Below are positions 34,301-41,754 of a stretch of DNA of 64,000 nt, piece after piece (the stretch's first letter is position 1; each line of letters begins with the position of its first letter). Where the stretch lies: NCBI RefSeq assembly GCF_000419525.1, contig NZ_ATTE01000001.1, positions 620,001-684,000 of the forward strand, given 5' to 3'. The DNA comes from Leucothrix mucor DSM 2157. Its GTDB lineage: Bacteria > Pseudomonadota > Gammaproteobacteria > Thiotrichales > Thiotrichaceae. Under the pieces are notes generated by a model that was given only the letters and a program-made list of their open reading frames with translations, ran no database searches and was not told the origin of the DNA. The position numbers were made by a program, and so were the translations under genes.

Positions 34301-35729
34301 GAGTCGCTGGACGTCCTTCTTGTACTAATACATTCTTGTACTCAACTTTGCGGCCATTGGCTTGGCGAATAGAGCGCTCAGTAACATATTCCAAATCGAC
34401 ACGACGGTTCTTAAAGTCTTGGTCGTTGCGATCATATTTTGGACTGCCTTTACCTAAGCCACGTGCGATCAAGTGCTCAGGATTGAAGCCTTGCTCAATC
34501 AGGTAAGCGCGAACTGCATTAGCACGTTTCTCCGATAAGCGTTGATCGTATACTGGGTCGCCCATACCACAAGTATTACCGGTGATACGTACAGCGCCTA
34601 AGTAACCGTGGCCACGAATCTGCGACACAATTTTATCCAGATTGCGGGTGGCTGATTGGGTTAGAACGGCTGAGTTCAACTTAAAGAATGTTTCATTCTC
34701 CAGTTTCATGGTTGTTTTAACGAATTCGTGACCAGCTGTTTTTACTGCACGGCGCTCATATTTTGCAGGGATTGCTGCTTGTGCTGGTCTGGCTGGTTGA
34801 GCGGCGATTGCTTGGATAGCCGGAATTGCGGCAACACCAGCGCGGCCAGCACGTGGCGGAGTACCTGGGATTTCAACACGTTGACGACGAACTGATGACG
34901 CTGATTGGAAGGCACCATTGCCGCCAAACTCATAGCGATAACCTAAGCGGGCGTTGTAGTCAGTATCACTACTTGCGTTGCCACCACTGTTGTGACTGCC
35001 AGAAACATCGACCGTGATGCTGTGAGGGGAATCTTGGAAGAACTGCTCAATACCGGCAGAGATAGTGGCCTGCGCAGGACGATCTTCATCATCAGCGTAA
35101 TCAGTACCAAACTCATAATCCAAGCCACCACGTACACGGGTGAGGGTGCTATCAAAGAAAGTACCTACTTCAGCGCCAACGCCATAGTCATAGGCACGAG
35201 TCGTCACATCGCCATTGACGATATCATCGCCTAAACCTTTGCTGACTTGTGCGGACCAGAACAGGTCCTCGTATTCCTGACCGTAACCGACGCTTACTTT
35301 TGCCTGATCATCATCATTGCGGTCATAAGCTCCAAAGACCTTATGTACAGTGTCTGCAGTCTGAGGATTACCATTAGTCCACTGGTGGTTGAGCTTGGCA
35401 CCGCCACCTTTGAAGCCTTTATCGCCGTTATCATCATCTTTGACTTTATAGCCAAACCACGCTTCCGCGCTGGTGGCACTGCTATCATCTTCATGAACGA
35501 TTTGATTGATATCGACCTGGCCCTGTAGGTGGCGGTCAACGCTCACGCCAATGCGGGTGTTAGCACCAACATAACCAAGACTTCCGGAGTCCGCCATATT
35601 GTCACGGGATTCATCTCCATTTAGCTGTACAGTGGGGCCAGCTTGAAGTTGAGTTGATAAAACAGCGATGGAGCAGAAAACCGGGGCCACCCGGCGTAAT
35701 CCACGTAACGGTCGATTATTTCTCTTCAT
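31344..35729 (-). CDS. Giant outer-membrane protein: beta-barrel, OmpA-like domain and tandem Ig/cadherin-like repeats
   Basis: I start at ATG 35729 (MKRNNRPLRGLRR, a good signal peptide ending LQA), giving 1461 residues. ATG 35744 and GTG 35777 are alternatives, and none has a clear ribosome site. Rough order: signal 1-30; a strand-rich region like an outer-membrane barrel, 31-275; Ala/Pro/Arg/Ile-rich linker, 286-322; OmpA_C-like domain, 348-449, with LSEKRANAVRAYL and NRRVDLEY; a second similar linker, 472-506; then about ten 90-residue Ig/cadherin-like units to the C-terminus. These units carry the NDSDPDGD and TDSFTYTVTD-type motifs of Big_9/VCBS-like adhesin repeats. Probable role: surface or envelope adhesion and anchoring. 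No secretion partner genes lie nearby. Confidence 0.8.
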   Translation of the reverse strand: MKRNNRPLRGLRRVAPVFCSIAVLSTQLQAGPTVQLNGDESRDNMADSGSLGYVGANTRIGVSVDRHLQGQVDINQIVHEDDSSATSAEAWFGYKVKDDDNGDKGFKGGGAKLNHQWTNGNPQTADTVHKVFGAYDRNDDDQAKVSVGYGQEYEDLFWSAQVSKGLGDDIVNGDVTTRAYDYGVGAEVGTFFDSTLTRVRGGLDYEFGTDYADDEDRPAQATISAGIEQFFQDSPHSITVDVSGSHNSGGNASSDTDYNARLGYRYEFGGNGAFQSASSVRRQRVEIPGTPPRAGRAGVAAIPAIQAIAAQPARPAQAAIPAKYERRAVKTAGHEFVKTTMKLENETFFKLNSAVLTQSATRNLDKIVSQIRGHGYLGAVRITGNTCGMGDPVYDQRLSEKRANAVRAYLIEQGFNPEHLIARGLGKGSPKYDRNDQDFKNRRVDLEYVTERSIRQANGRKVEYKNVLVQEGRPATPAQPARPGRAGQAGRAAIPAIPASPGTPSRFVWKTESVPSAPIWIKRALHNTIKHNKTISTYSTRSAQQTKDDQVTINSRDNMISVLENDSEGVMLVRVSQPAHGTATVVGDKVRYIPTPGYSGPDSFTYTVTDRNGNEITSTVNVTVPDTVNYAPTTMPDSATTLENTAVLVDVLANDTDPDGDTLTLQEVGSAMHGTVQIVGTQVQYTPTKDYFGTDSFTYTVSDGNGEVITETVTITVTDVNLAPTPVNDTASTPEVTPVTITALNNDTDPDGDTLTLADVDVPAHGTAIISGNNIIYTPEADFVGTETFDYTVRDSSNNTATATVTVTVSNVNSAPVATGDTRSTPEDTDVTIDVLSNDSDPDGDAVTIESNDTPKFGTAVISGSNIIYTPNSGYTGTDSFNYTITDPDGSTATALVTVNVTNVNTAPLAADDSRSTPEDTAITIDVMSNDSDPDSDTISIESNDAPKSGTAVISGTNIVYTPNSGFVGTDTFTYTITDPDGLTSAATVTVDVTSVNTAPIATNDSRTTPQDTPITIDVMSNDSDPDGDSISIESTNSPINGTAVISGDSIVYTPKPGFFGSDIFDYTITDGNGGTQTATVMVTVEATNKAPTLIDDEVTTPLNTAITMDVLLNDSDPENDKLTITTVSSPTQGGSVTTNTSGSITYTPATGFTGVDTYTYTVSDGEGNTATANATVNVNAAVNVPPIAVDDTAETAFETPVTINVAANDSDPDGTLTCVTGIASNPTGGYVNILTSGTQISYTPYDGFSGTDSFVYTACDADGGTATATVTVTVAANTNQAPTLSPNYAAIQGYFPVTIRVLADDSDPDGDTLTLTGITTPPSNGTAVISGDTVIYTANAGYIGSDVFYYEASDGNGNVATERVDIDVKNDNSSPVVGAIPTLTASPSGTTTMDIASYLSDADGDSVYVAVADALGGVITFSGTTLQYTPREATISDTIYITVSDGNGGTADSIITVNIN
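31347..34055 (-). repeat. About ten tandem Ig/cadherin-like coding repeats, period about 276 bases
   Basis: Units of roughly 92 codons recur. Each runs from a VxVLxNDxDPDGD calcium-like motif through GTAVISG and YTPxxGF to FTYTxxDxxG and a TVTVxNxAP linker. The third to sixth units are closest to each other and keep an exact 276-base spacing in DNA. The first and last units are divergent. This is typical of repeats that expand by recombination. Confidence 0.85.
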
Positions 35730-36033
35730 TATGTCAATGCTCATTTTTTTTATTATTAATTCGGGGGTATTTATCACTTGGGTGCCATTTAAGGGGAGTG
35801 ATAAAGAAGGGGCAAGAAAAAAGAGCGTAACAGCGTTAACTTTTTGATAAGTGGAAATATCAAGGTCTGCCAGAAAGGTATAGTGTGCAGTTATTTTACG
35901 TTTATTAAGCCTGGCAGTGCCTAGTTAAATTCTCGCTGAATTAGCCAGGCAGCGGCTATTGTTGGCTAACTTTTTTCGCTGGCTTGTGTAGAATGCGCTA
36001 TCTCTTTGTTTACTAACATCCGGACCTCCGTTT
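35730..36033. promoter_or_regulatory. Divergent intergenic region between the OmpA/Ig gene and murJ
   Basis: There is no gene here. A TAGAAT hexamer followed by GCGC (35989-35994), 39 bases before the murJ ATG, is the best -10 candidate. No convincing -35 pairs with it. An imperfect hairpin is formed by GCCTGGC (35909-35915) and GCCAGGC (35944-35950), with an inner AATTC/GAATT pairing. I see no other structure. Confidence 0.35.
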
Positions 36034-37590
36034 ATGAGTCGATTATTCCGTTCAGGAATTGCCATTAGTATTATGACCTTGCTGTCACGGGTGTTAGGCT
36101 TGGTACGCGATGCGGTATACGCCAACTACTTTGTAATGGGTAGTGCGATGGATGCCTTTTTGGTCGCCTTCCGCATTCCGAATTTAATGCGTCGCTTGTC
36201 TGCTGAAGGTGCTTTCTCGCTGGCTTTTATACCGGTCCTTTCAGAGTATAAAGAGCAACGTAGCCAAGAAGAGCTTAAAGACCTGATTAATCATGTTGCG
36301 GGTATGATGGGCTTAATCCTGTTCGTGGTCTCTCTGATTGCCGTGGTAGCCGCACCATTATTAATGATGGTATTCGCGCCGGGCTTTGAAACCAAGCCCG
36401 ATGCGGAACCTGAACTTGCTGCTTACTTACTTAGAATCACCGCGCCCTACATGCTGTTTATTTCACTAGCGGCATTTTTCAGTAGCATTCTAAATACCTT
36501 CGGCAATTTTGCAGTACCGGCCTTTACACCAGTATTACTCAATGTGGTGATGATCGCTGCTGCCATTTGGTGGGCACCACGTTTTGAGCAGCCTGTTGAA
36601 GCATTGGCATGGGGCGTTTTTATCGGTGGTCTTGCACAGGCAGCCTTTCAGTTGCCTTATTTGCAAAAGCTTGGCTTGGTGCCACGTTTTAGTTTTAAGC
36701 GTGGCCATGAGGGTGTTAAGCGCATTCTGAAGCTGATGGCACCGGCCTTAGTTGGCTCATCTGCCGCTCAGCTTAATATCACCATTAATACCATGATTGC
36801 CTCATTGCTAGCTGCCGGAAGTATTAGCTGGCTGTACTTCTCTGATCGCTTTGTGGAGTTCCCGCTTGCATTGATTGGGGTGGCGATTGGTACGGTGATT
36901 TTGCCCAAGTTATCGGGTGATCATGCCAATGCACAAGGCGCGGCTTTTTCCAAAACATTAGATTGGGCAATGCGCTTATCGCTGTTGGTGTCGATTCCGG
37001 CCACATTGGGCTTGATGGTATTGGCTGTGCCGATTTTAGCGACAGTAATTGATAATGGCGTTAACGGTTGGCACGATGTAGAAATGGCAAGCTTAAGCTT
37101 GATGACCTACGCACTCGGTTTGCCCGCCTTTATTATGGTGAAAGTGTTAGCGCCCGGTTTTTATTCCAGACAAGATACCCGAACTCCAGTACGTATCGGA
37201 TTGATCTCCATTGGCGCAAATATTGTCTGCAATCTGGTGATCGTATTGCCTTGGTATAAGTTGGGATACATTGGCCCACATGCGGGTTTAGCCCTCTCCA
37301 CCGCAATTTCTGGCTTTGTGAATGCCGGTCTATTATTTAAAGGTTTATACAGTCAGAAAATTGTAGGGCAAACAGAAGGCTGGCCAGTGTTCTTAATTAA
37401 GATCGTAGTGGCTTCGGTATTGATGGCTTTGGTCGTGCTCTACATAAATCCGAGTGATAGTTGGTGGCAAGCCTCTGGCGTATTCTTGAAGATTGGGGCG
37501 CTGGGTGGCTTAGTATTGAGTGCAATGATTGCGTATTTACTGGCGATTCTGGCCATGGGTATTCGCCCAAAACAGTTACTGAGACTATGA
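36034..37590 (+). CDS. murJ: Lipid II flippase MurJ
   Basis: This 518-residue protein has 14 hydrophobic segments and the family start SGIAISIMTLLSRVLGLVRDAVYANYFVMG, then AFRIPNLMRRLSAEGAFSLAFIPVLSEY. It belongs to the MOP exporter superfamily and moves lipid-linked peptidoglycan precursor across the inner membrane. Charged residues lining the first helices (the Arg in RLFRSG and LVRDA) are conserved. It overlaps the next gene by four bases (ATGA at 37587-37590). Confidence 0.97.
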   Translation: MSRLFRSGIAISIMTLLSRVLGLVRDAVYANYFVMGSAMDAFLVAFRIPNLMRRLSAEGAFSLAFIPVLSEYKEQRSQEELKDLINHVAGMMGLILFVVSLIAVVAAPLLMMVFAPGFETKPDAEPELAAYLLRITAPYMLFISLAAFFSSILNTFGNFAVPAFTPVLLNVVMIAAAIWWAPRFEQPVEALAWGVFIGGLAQAAFQLPYLQKLGLVPRFSFKRGHEGVKRILKLMAPALVGSSAAQLNITINTMIASLLAAGSISWLYFSDRFVEFPLALIGVAIGTVILPKLSGDHANAQGAAFSKTLDWAMRLSLLVSIPATLGLMVLAVPILATVIDNGVNGWHDVEMASLSLMTYALGLPAFIMVKVLAPGFYSRQDTRTPVRIGLISIGANIVCNLVIVLPWYKLGYIGPHAGLALSTAISGFVNAGLLFKGLYSQKIVGQTEGWPVFLIKIVVASVLMALVVLYINPSDSWWQASGVFLKIGALGGLVLSAMIAYLLAILAMGIRPKQLLRL

Positions 37591-38951
37591 ATCGACTACT
37601 GGCTTTTGTATTAATTATCTTCCTCACACTGGTCATGCTGTGGGGAAGTAGCAGTTGGTATTTTGCCAAGGTCACGCGTGAGGCTTTTGATGCCTACTTG
37701 CAGCAAGCCGAAGCTGTTCCTCAGTTGCTTGATATTGAATTGCTTGATTACAAAGAAACGTTAACTGGCGCTCAAGTACGCTTAACGGTGAATACTCCCG
37801 TTGCAGCAATGGCAGGGCAGGTTGGGGAGGTTCATTTAGTGGCGCGCTCGTTAAATGGGCCGGTACTAATCACTGATTCTGGCATTCGCTTTGGGACATC
37901 GCGGTGGCAAATTACCGTGGATGAAGCTGAAGATGCGGTAGTGGCTAACACGCTGCGCTCAGTATTTGACGGCGAGTTGCCACAAATTTCTGCCTATTTC
38001 GACTTTTTTGATCAGCTACATTTGGATTTCAGTGCACGGCAATTTATCGGTGCAGAATGGCAAGCCAAGGCTATTCACCTGCAAACACAGCTTGGATTAT
38101 TAAGCGGCGGATATCAGGCCGAGGCCACTGCCAAAAGTGTCAATTGGCGACGGGGTGAGGTGTCGATTAGCGCACCCGACATTCGCTTTGACGTGAATCG
38201 TGTCGCACCTCAGCAGGGTCTGGGTGCAGAAGCGAATGCGGCCGTGATCGATTTTCTGTCTGAGAGCCTGAGGTTAAAACTAGCAGGTGCCTCTTCAGGA
38301 GTGCCACTAAATCTCCGCAGTCGTAGTTCATTGTGGCTTAATAATGATACATTAAGCGGGGATCTAGATTTAACGGTTAAAAATCCTACACTGAACGACG
38401 ACCAAGATGGTCTGCTAAGTGTTCAATTCCGCGATTGGCGTACAGAGGGTTTGCTGGCCTATTGGCGATTACAGTCGCAGCGTGCCAGCTTATTGCAGCA
38501 GGCTGAATGGGCGCTGGAAGAAGTTGATACTCCCGAGCAACAAGACTTTTTATGGCGTCTGCTTGATAAAGCTGATCGTATTGAACAAAAGCTGGGGCAA
38601 CATCTTTGGCAGTCGCTACTGGTCGCTGAGCGCAGTAGCTTGGATCTCAATGTTGGATTAAGGCAGGCAGGTTTGGCGATTGCTCAGCTCAATGTGAAAG
38701 GGGCCGCTAGAACATTTAATCAACACGCCGGCTTGCAGCTTGAAGGGGATTTTAGGGTAGATCGGCAAACACTTAGCCCTCGTTGGCAGTCGTTAATGAT
38801 GCGCTGGCAGCGGCGTTTGTGGCTGCGACAATATGAGAATGAATACGAAGCGGATATCAAGTTGCGAGATCAGCAGCTACTAATCAATGCCTTTCGGGTG
38901 TCAGCCAGTCAACTAGCGGCTGAACTAAAGCGCATAGTGGCTGACCAATAA
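37587..38951 (+). CDS. Single-pass membrane-anchored DUF945/YdgA-like protein
   Basis: The start at 37587 (MNRLLAFVLIIFLTLVMLWG) overlaps the murJ stop, giving 454 residues. One N-terminal membrane helix is followed by a long periplasmic region of repeating strands, such as VRLTVNTPV, WQITVDEAED and RSSLWLNNDTLSGDLDLTVKNP. This style is seen in DUF945/YdgA and AsmA-like proteins. Family assignment is tentative because no decisive motif is visible. Coupling to murJ suggests an envelope role. Confidence 0.55.
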   Translation: MNRLLAFVLIIFLTLVMLWGSSSWYFAKVTREAFDAYLQQAEAVPQLLDIELLDYKETLTGAQVRLTVNTPVAAMAGQVGEVHLVARSLNGPVLITDSGIRFGTSRWQITVDEAEDAVVANTLRSVFDGELPQISAYFDFFDQLHLDFSARQFIGAEWQAKAIHLQTQLGLLSGGYQAEATAKSVNWRRGEVSISAPDIRFDVNRVAPQQGLGAEANAAVIDFLSESLRLKLAGASSGVPLNLRSRSSLWLNNDTLSGDLDLTVKNPTLNDDQDGLLSVQFRDWRTEGLLAYWRLQSQRASLLQQAEWALEEVDTPEQQDFLWRLLDKADRIEQKLGQHLWQSLLVAERSSLDLNVGLRQAGLAIAQLNVKGAARTFNQHAGLQLEGDFRVDRQTLSPRWQSLMMRWQRRLWLRQYENEYEADIKLRDQQLLINAFRVSASQLAAELKRIVADQ

Positions 38952-38984
38952 AAAATACTTTGGACAATAAAACAGATAAATAAT

Positions 38985-40241
38985 ATGGCAAATCAAAGAC
39001 GAGTGAAAAATTGGCTGGCAGGATTAGTATTTCTGCTGTCAGCGACCGGCATGTCAAATGCAGTTGCAGGCGTTTGGACCGCACAAAACCAGTGGTCGCA
39101 AGCGTGGGAAGTTAAGTATCAACAATGGGTCGCACAGAATTTTAAAACGGATTTCTTTATGGATCCGAAGAAGCCGGCTTACTACCAGTTGTCTCACGAT
39201 TGTGCTGATGCGATTTACTTTATGCGTCTGGCGTTTGCCTATGAGAATAAACTGCCGTTTGCCATTAACAATATTATGCGCAAAGGCGAGTTTCTAGATA
39301 ACAATATGCGCACTTGGGATGGCCAATCAGAAGTTCAGCGCGTGCGCAGCTTTATGAAATATGTGGCAGATCGCGTGGGGACTCGTTCTTTGCATTTGGA
39401 TACTTATCCGGTTGCCTTGGCAGACCTGAAAGCAGGGGATGTGTATGTTGAGCCGGGCTCACACTCTTATATTCTGACTGGAATTACGGAGACCGGTGTT
39501 ACCTCTATTTTGAGTTCAACCACACCCGCATCACCTAAGCACATGGTTCACCTTTACGCTTTTCCATTCTTCATTCCTCAGGACAAAGCTAATATGCGGG
39601 ATGGTTACCGTCGTTTTAAGTGGCCACAAATGGTGGCTAAGCCGATGCAGCAGCAGCCAGGCTTTAGCGCTGAGCAATACCAGATTGCAGAAAACGTGCA
39701 ATATAACTATGTCGCATTCACCGATATTGTTGCCCAAAAATTGCGCCGTCGTCCGGAGCCACTCCAAGAAAAAGCAACGCGTGTGCTTTATGGTTTATGC
39801 GCTTTTGCTAAAGAGCGAGTGAACTATGTCAACGATGGTTTGAATCACTTGCGTAAGATCCGTTCACAAGGTCGCCAGTGTATGAATCGCACCGAGTATG
39901 ATTATTACTCCACGCCATCACGTGATAAGCGCCTGAAGATGTATTTTAATGAAGTGGAAAAGATTGCTTATGCCGGTGGTGCATTGAAGCGTAATGAGAT
40001 TTCTATCGAGTTATTAGCGCGTGCGATTTTCCATCCGGAAATTCCGGGCCACCTGAATGCTGAGCTGAATAAGTTCTGTGGGTTGGCGGCCTATCCAACT
40101 AATCAGAATCGTTCCATCAACTTGCGTCAATTATGGGGCAATCTGAAAGCGGGTAGGGTATCATCCGACCCCCACGCAAGTATTGAAAACCGTTGGGGTC
40201 TCAGTAGCACTCCATATCGGGCAACCTGCCCGACGTATTAG
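38985..40241 (+). CDS. Secreted CHAP/NlpC-P60-like putative cysteine hydrolase
   Basis: This 418-residue protein has a signal peptide (to about residue 29, SNAVAG). The segment YYQLSHDCADAIYFMRLAFAYENKLPF places Cys73 at the start of a helix. Later, LKAGDVYVEPGSHSYILTGI places His160 at the start of a strand. The order Cys-helix, GD strand, His strand is the NlpC/P60-CHAP pattern of peptidoglycan amidases. The C-terminal 200 residues are unfamiliar and contain several more Cys (such as YGLCAFAKER and KFCGLAAYP). It lies 33 bases downstream of the DUF945-like gene, in the murJ unit. Function is inferred. Confidence 0.55.
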   Translation: MANQRRVKNWLAGLVFLLSATGMSNAVAGVWTAQNQWSQAWEVKYQQWVAQNFKTDFFMDPKKPAYYQLSHDCADAIYFMRLAFAYENKLPFAINNIMRKGEFLDNNMRTWDGQSEVQRVRSFMKYVADRVGTRSLHLDTYPVALADLKAGDVYVEPGSHSYILTGITETGVTSILSSTTPASPKHMVHLYAFPFFIPQDKANMRDGYRRFKWPQMVAKPMQQQPGFSAEQYQIAENVQYNYVAFTDIVAQKLRRRPEPLQEKATRVLYGLCAFAKERVNYVNDGLNHLRKIRSQGRQCMNRTEYDYYSTPSRDKRLKMYFNEVEKIAYAGGALKRNEISIELLARAIFHPEIPGHLNAELNKFCGLAAYPTNQNRSINLRQLWGNLKAGRVSSDPHASIENRWGLSSTPYRATCPTY

Positions 40242-40252
40242 TAGGAAGTAGT

Positions 40253-41581
40253 ATGGCAAAACGTAGGCCACCGCGCCCACCTCAGACTCCGGTTGAGGCA
40301 GTAATTGAATCCCTGAGTCTTGAAGGCAAAGGTATCACACACATTGATGGTAAAGCTGTTTTTGTAGGTGGTGCGCTGCCCGGTGAAAAGGTAGTTTTTA
40401 CCTATACCGCGATTAACCGTAAGTTCGACGAAGGCTACGTATCTGAGGTGCTTGAGGCATCGCCAGAGCGCGTTGAGCCGGGGTGTCCGCATTTTCAGAT
40501 CTGTGGTGGCTGTAGTATGCAGCACTTGGACGTTGAAAAGCAGATTCACCATAAGCAGCAGGCGATGCTGGATGCGCTGAAGCATATCGGTAAAGTCATT
40601 CCGGAAACGGTGTTTGACCCGATGGTGGGAGATCTGTGGGGATATCGCCGTAAAGCCCGTTTGGGTGTGCGTTATGTGCGCAAAAAAGAAAAGGTACTGG
40701 TTGGCTTCCGTGAGCGTGCTGGTCGTTTTCTGGCAGATATTGATGCTTGCCGCGTGTTGCATCCATCCGTTGGTGAAAAGCTGCCGGAGCTGCAGGCTCT
40801 GATTGTTCAGATGGATGCTAGAGAGACGATTCCACAAATTGAAGTGGCAGTTGGGGATAATGCTACGGCGCTAGTATTCCGTCATCTGGAGCCATTATCG
40901 GACAAAGATCAGCAATTGCTGTTGGAGTTTGCCAAAGTGCACGACTTCCAGATGTACTTGCAGCCTAAAGGTCCTACGACTGTTCACTGCATTTGGCCTG
41001 AAAACCCCGAGCTGTTTTACGAGCATCCGGAGTTTGAGACTAAAGTTAAGTTTGGTCCGCAGGATTTCTTCCAAGTTAATAGCAGTATTAATCGCCAGAT
41101 GGTGCCACGCGCTGTGGAATTGTTGGAGCTGGATGGTACTCAGAAGGTTATGGACTTGTTCTGTGGTCTGGGTAACTTCACATTGCCGATTGCCCGTAAT
41201 GCAGCCGAAGTGGTTGGGGTTGAGGGTGACTCTGTGATGGTGCAACGTGCTAAGCAAACCGCATTGGATAATGGCATTAGCAATACCAATTACTTTACCT
41301 TCGATCTTACGGCGGATGTTAAGCACGAGCCTTGGATGAAGCAGAAGTATGATCGCATTCTGCTAGATCCGCCACGTTCGGGTGCTAAAGAAGTGATTGA
41401 GCATTTTGGTAAGCTGGGTGCCAAGCGCATCGTGTATGTCTCCTGTCACCCGGGGACGCTGGCACGTGATGCCGGTGAGTTAGTGCACACACACGGTTAT
41501 CGCTTGGAAGGCGCTGGTGTAATGGATATGTTCCCGCACACGGCGCATGTTGAGTCGATTGCTGTGTTTGTTCGTGACTAA
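40253..41581 (+). CDS. rlmD: 23S rRNA (uracil-1939-C5)-methyltransferase
   Basis: This 442-residue protein has a TRAM domain at the N-terminus (VEAVIESLSLEGKGITHIDGKAVFVGGALPGE). Iron-sulfur cysteines are in GCPHFQICGGCSMQH with a fourth in DIDACRVLHP. The Rossmann methyltransferase core has MDLFCGLGNFTLPIA, and the catalytic motif is YVSCHPGTLARD. These are the RlmD/RumA features; RlmD modifies U1939 of 23S rRNA. It lies 11 bases after the CHAP-like gene. The His in the catalytic block, where Asn is common, is a minor variation. Confidence 0.94.
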   Translation: MAKRRPPRPPQTPVEAVIESLSLEGKGITHIDGKAVFVGGALPGEKVVFTYTAINRKFDEGYVSEVLEASPERVEPGCPHFQICGGCSMQHLDVEKQIHHKQQAMLDALKHIGKVIPETVFDPMVGDLWGYRRKARLGVRYVRKKEKVLVGFRERAGRFLADIDACRVLHPSVGEKLPELQALIVQMDARETIPQIEVAVGDNATALVFRHLEPLSDKDQQLLLEFAKVHDFQMYLQPKGPTTVHCIWPENPELFYEHPEFETKVKFGPQDFFQVNSSINRQMVPRAVELLELDGTQKVMDLFCGLGNFTLPIARNAAEVVGVEGDSVMVQRAKQTALDNGISNTNYFTFDLTADVKHEPWMKQKYDRILLDPPRSGAKEVIEHFGKLGAKRIVYVSCHPGTLARDAGELVHTHGYRLEGAGVMDMFPHTAHVESIAVFVRD

Positions 41582-41606
41582 TATTCAGCGTGGGTTTTGA
41601 TTTTAT

Positions 41607-41754
41607 AGCCTTTAATAGGCTCGGGGCGTTATTGTATAATAACGTAGGTCACAGCAAGCGGGATGCGTTGCTGTGACAGGGGACGCCGATTTGCCATGAA
41701 GGACTAAGGCATCGGGTTTGAGCGAGCTTATTATAAAAAAATTAAAGGCCAGAT
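41607..41754 (+). promoter_or_regulatory. Promoter and hairpin-rich leader of the exbB-msbA-kdsB cluster
   Basis: TATAAT at 41635-41640 is a consensus -10, with a weak TTAATA (41612-41617) as -35. The predicted start near 41647 coincides with a perfect ten-base-pair hairpin, GTCACAGCAA/TTGCTGTGAC (41648-41677, ten-base loop). A second structure, CCGAT-TT-GCC/GGC-ATCGG, lies around 41686-41714. The palindrome CGTTATT/AATAACG (41627-41644) overlaps the -10 itself. No known riboswitch consensus fits. Confidence 0.5.

Noticed and set aside
35730-35777. GTG start at 35777 for the giant OmpA/Ig-like gene
   Set aside because: It would place 16 extra residues before the basic signal-peptide start and has no ribosome site. 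ATG 35729 gives a normal signal peptide, although this remains uncertain.
41640-41720. Possible c-di-GMP (GEMM-I) riboswitch before exbB
   Set aside because: A GGGGACGCC segment looks faintly similar, but the required CACAGGGCAAACC-type block and the tetraloop-receptor layout are missing.
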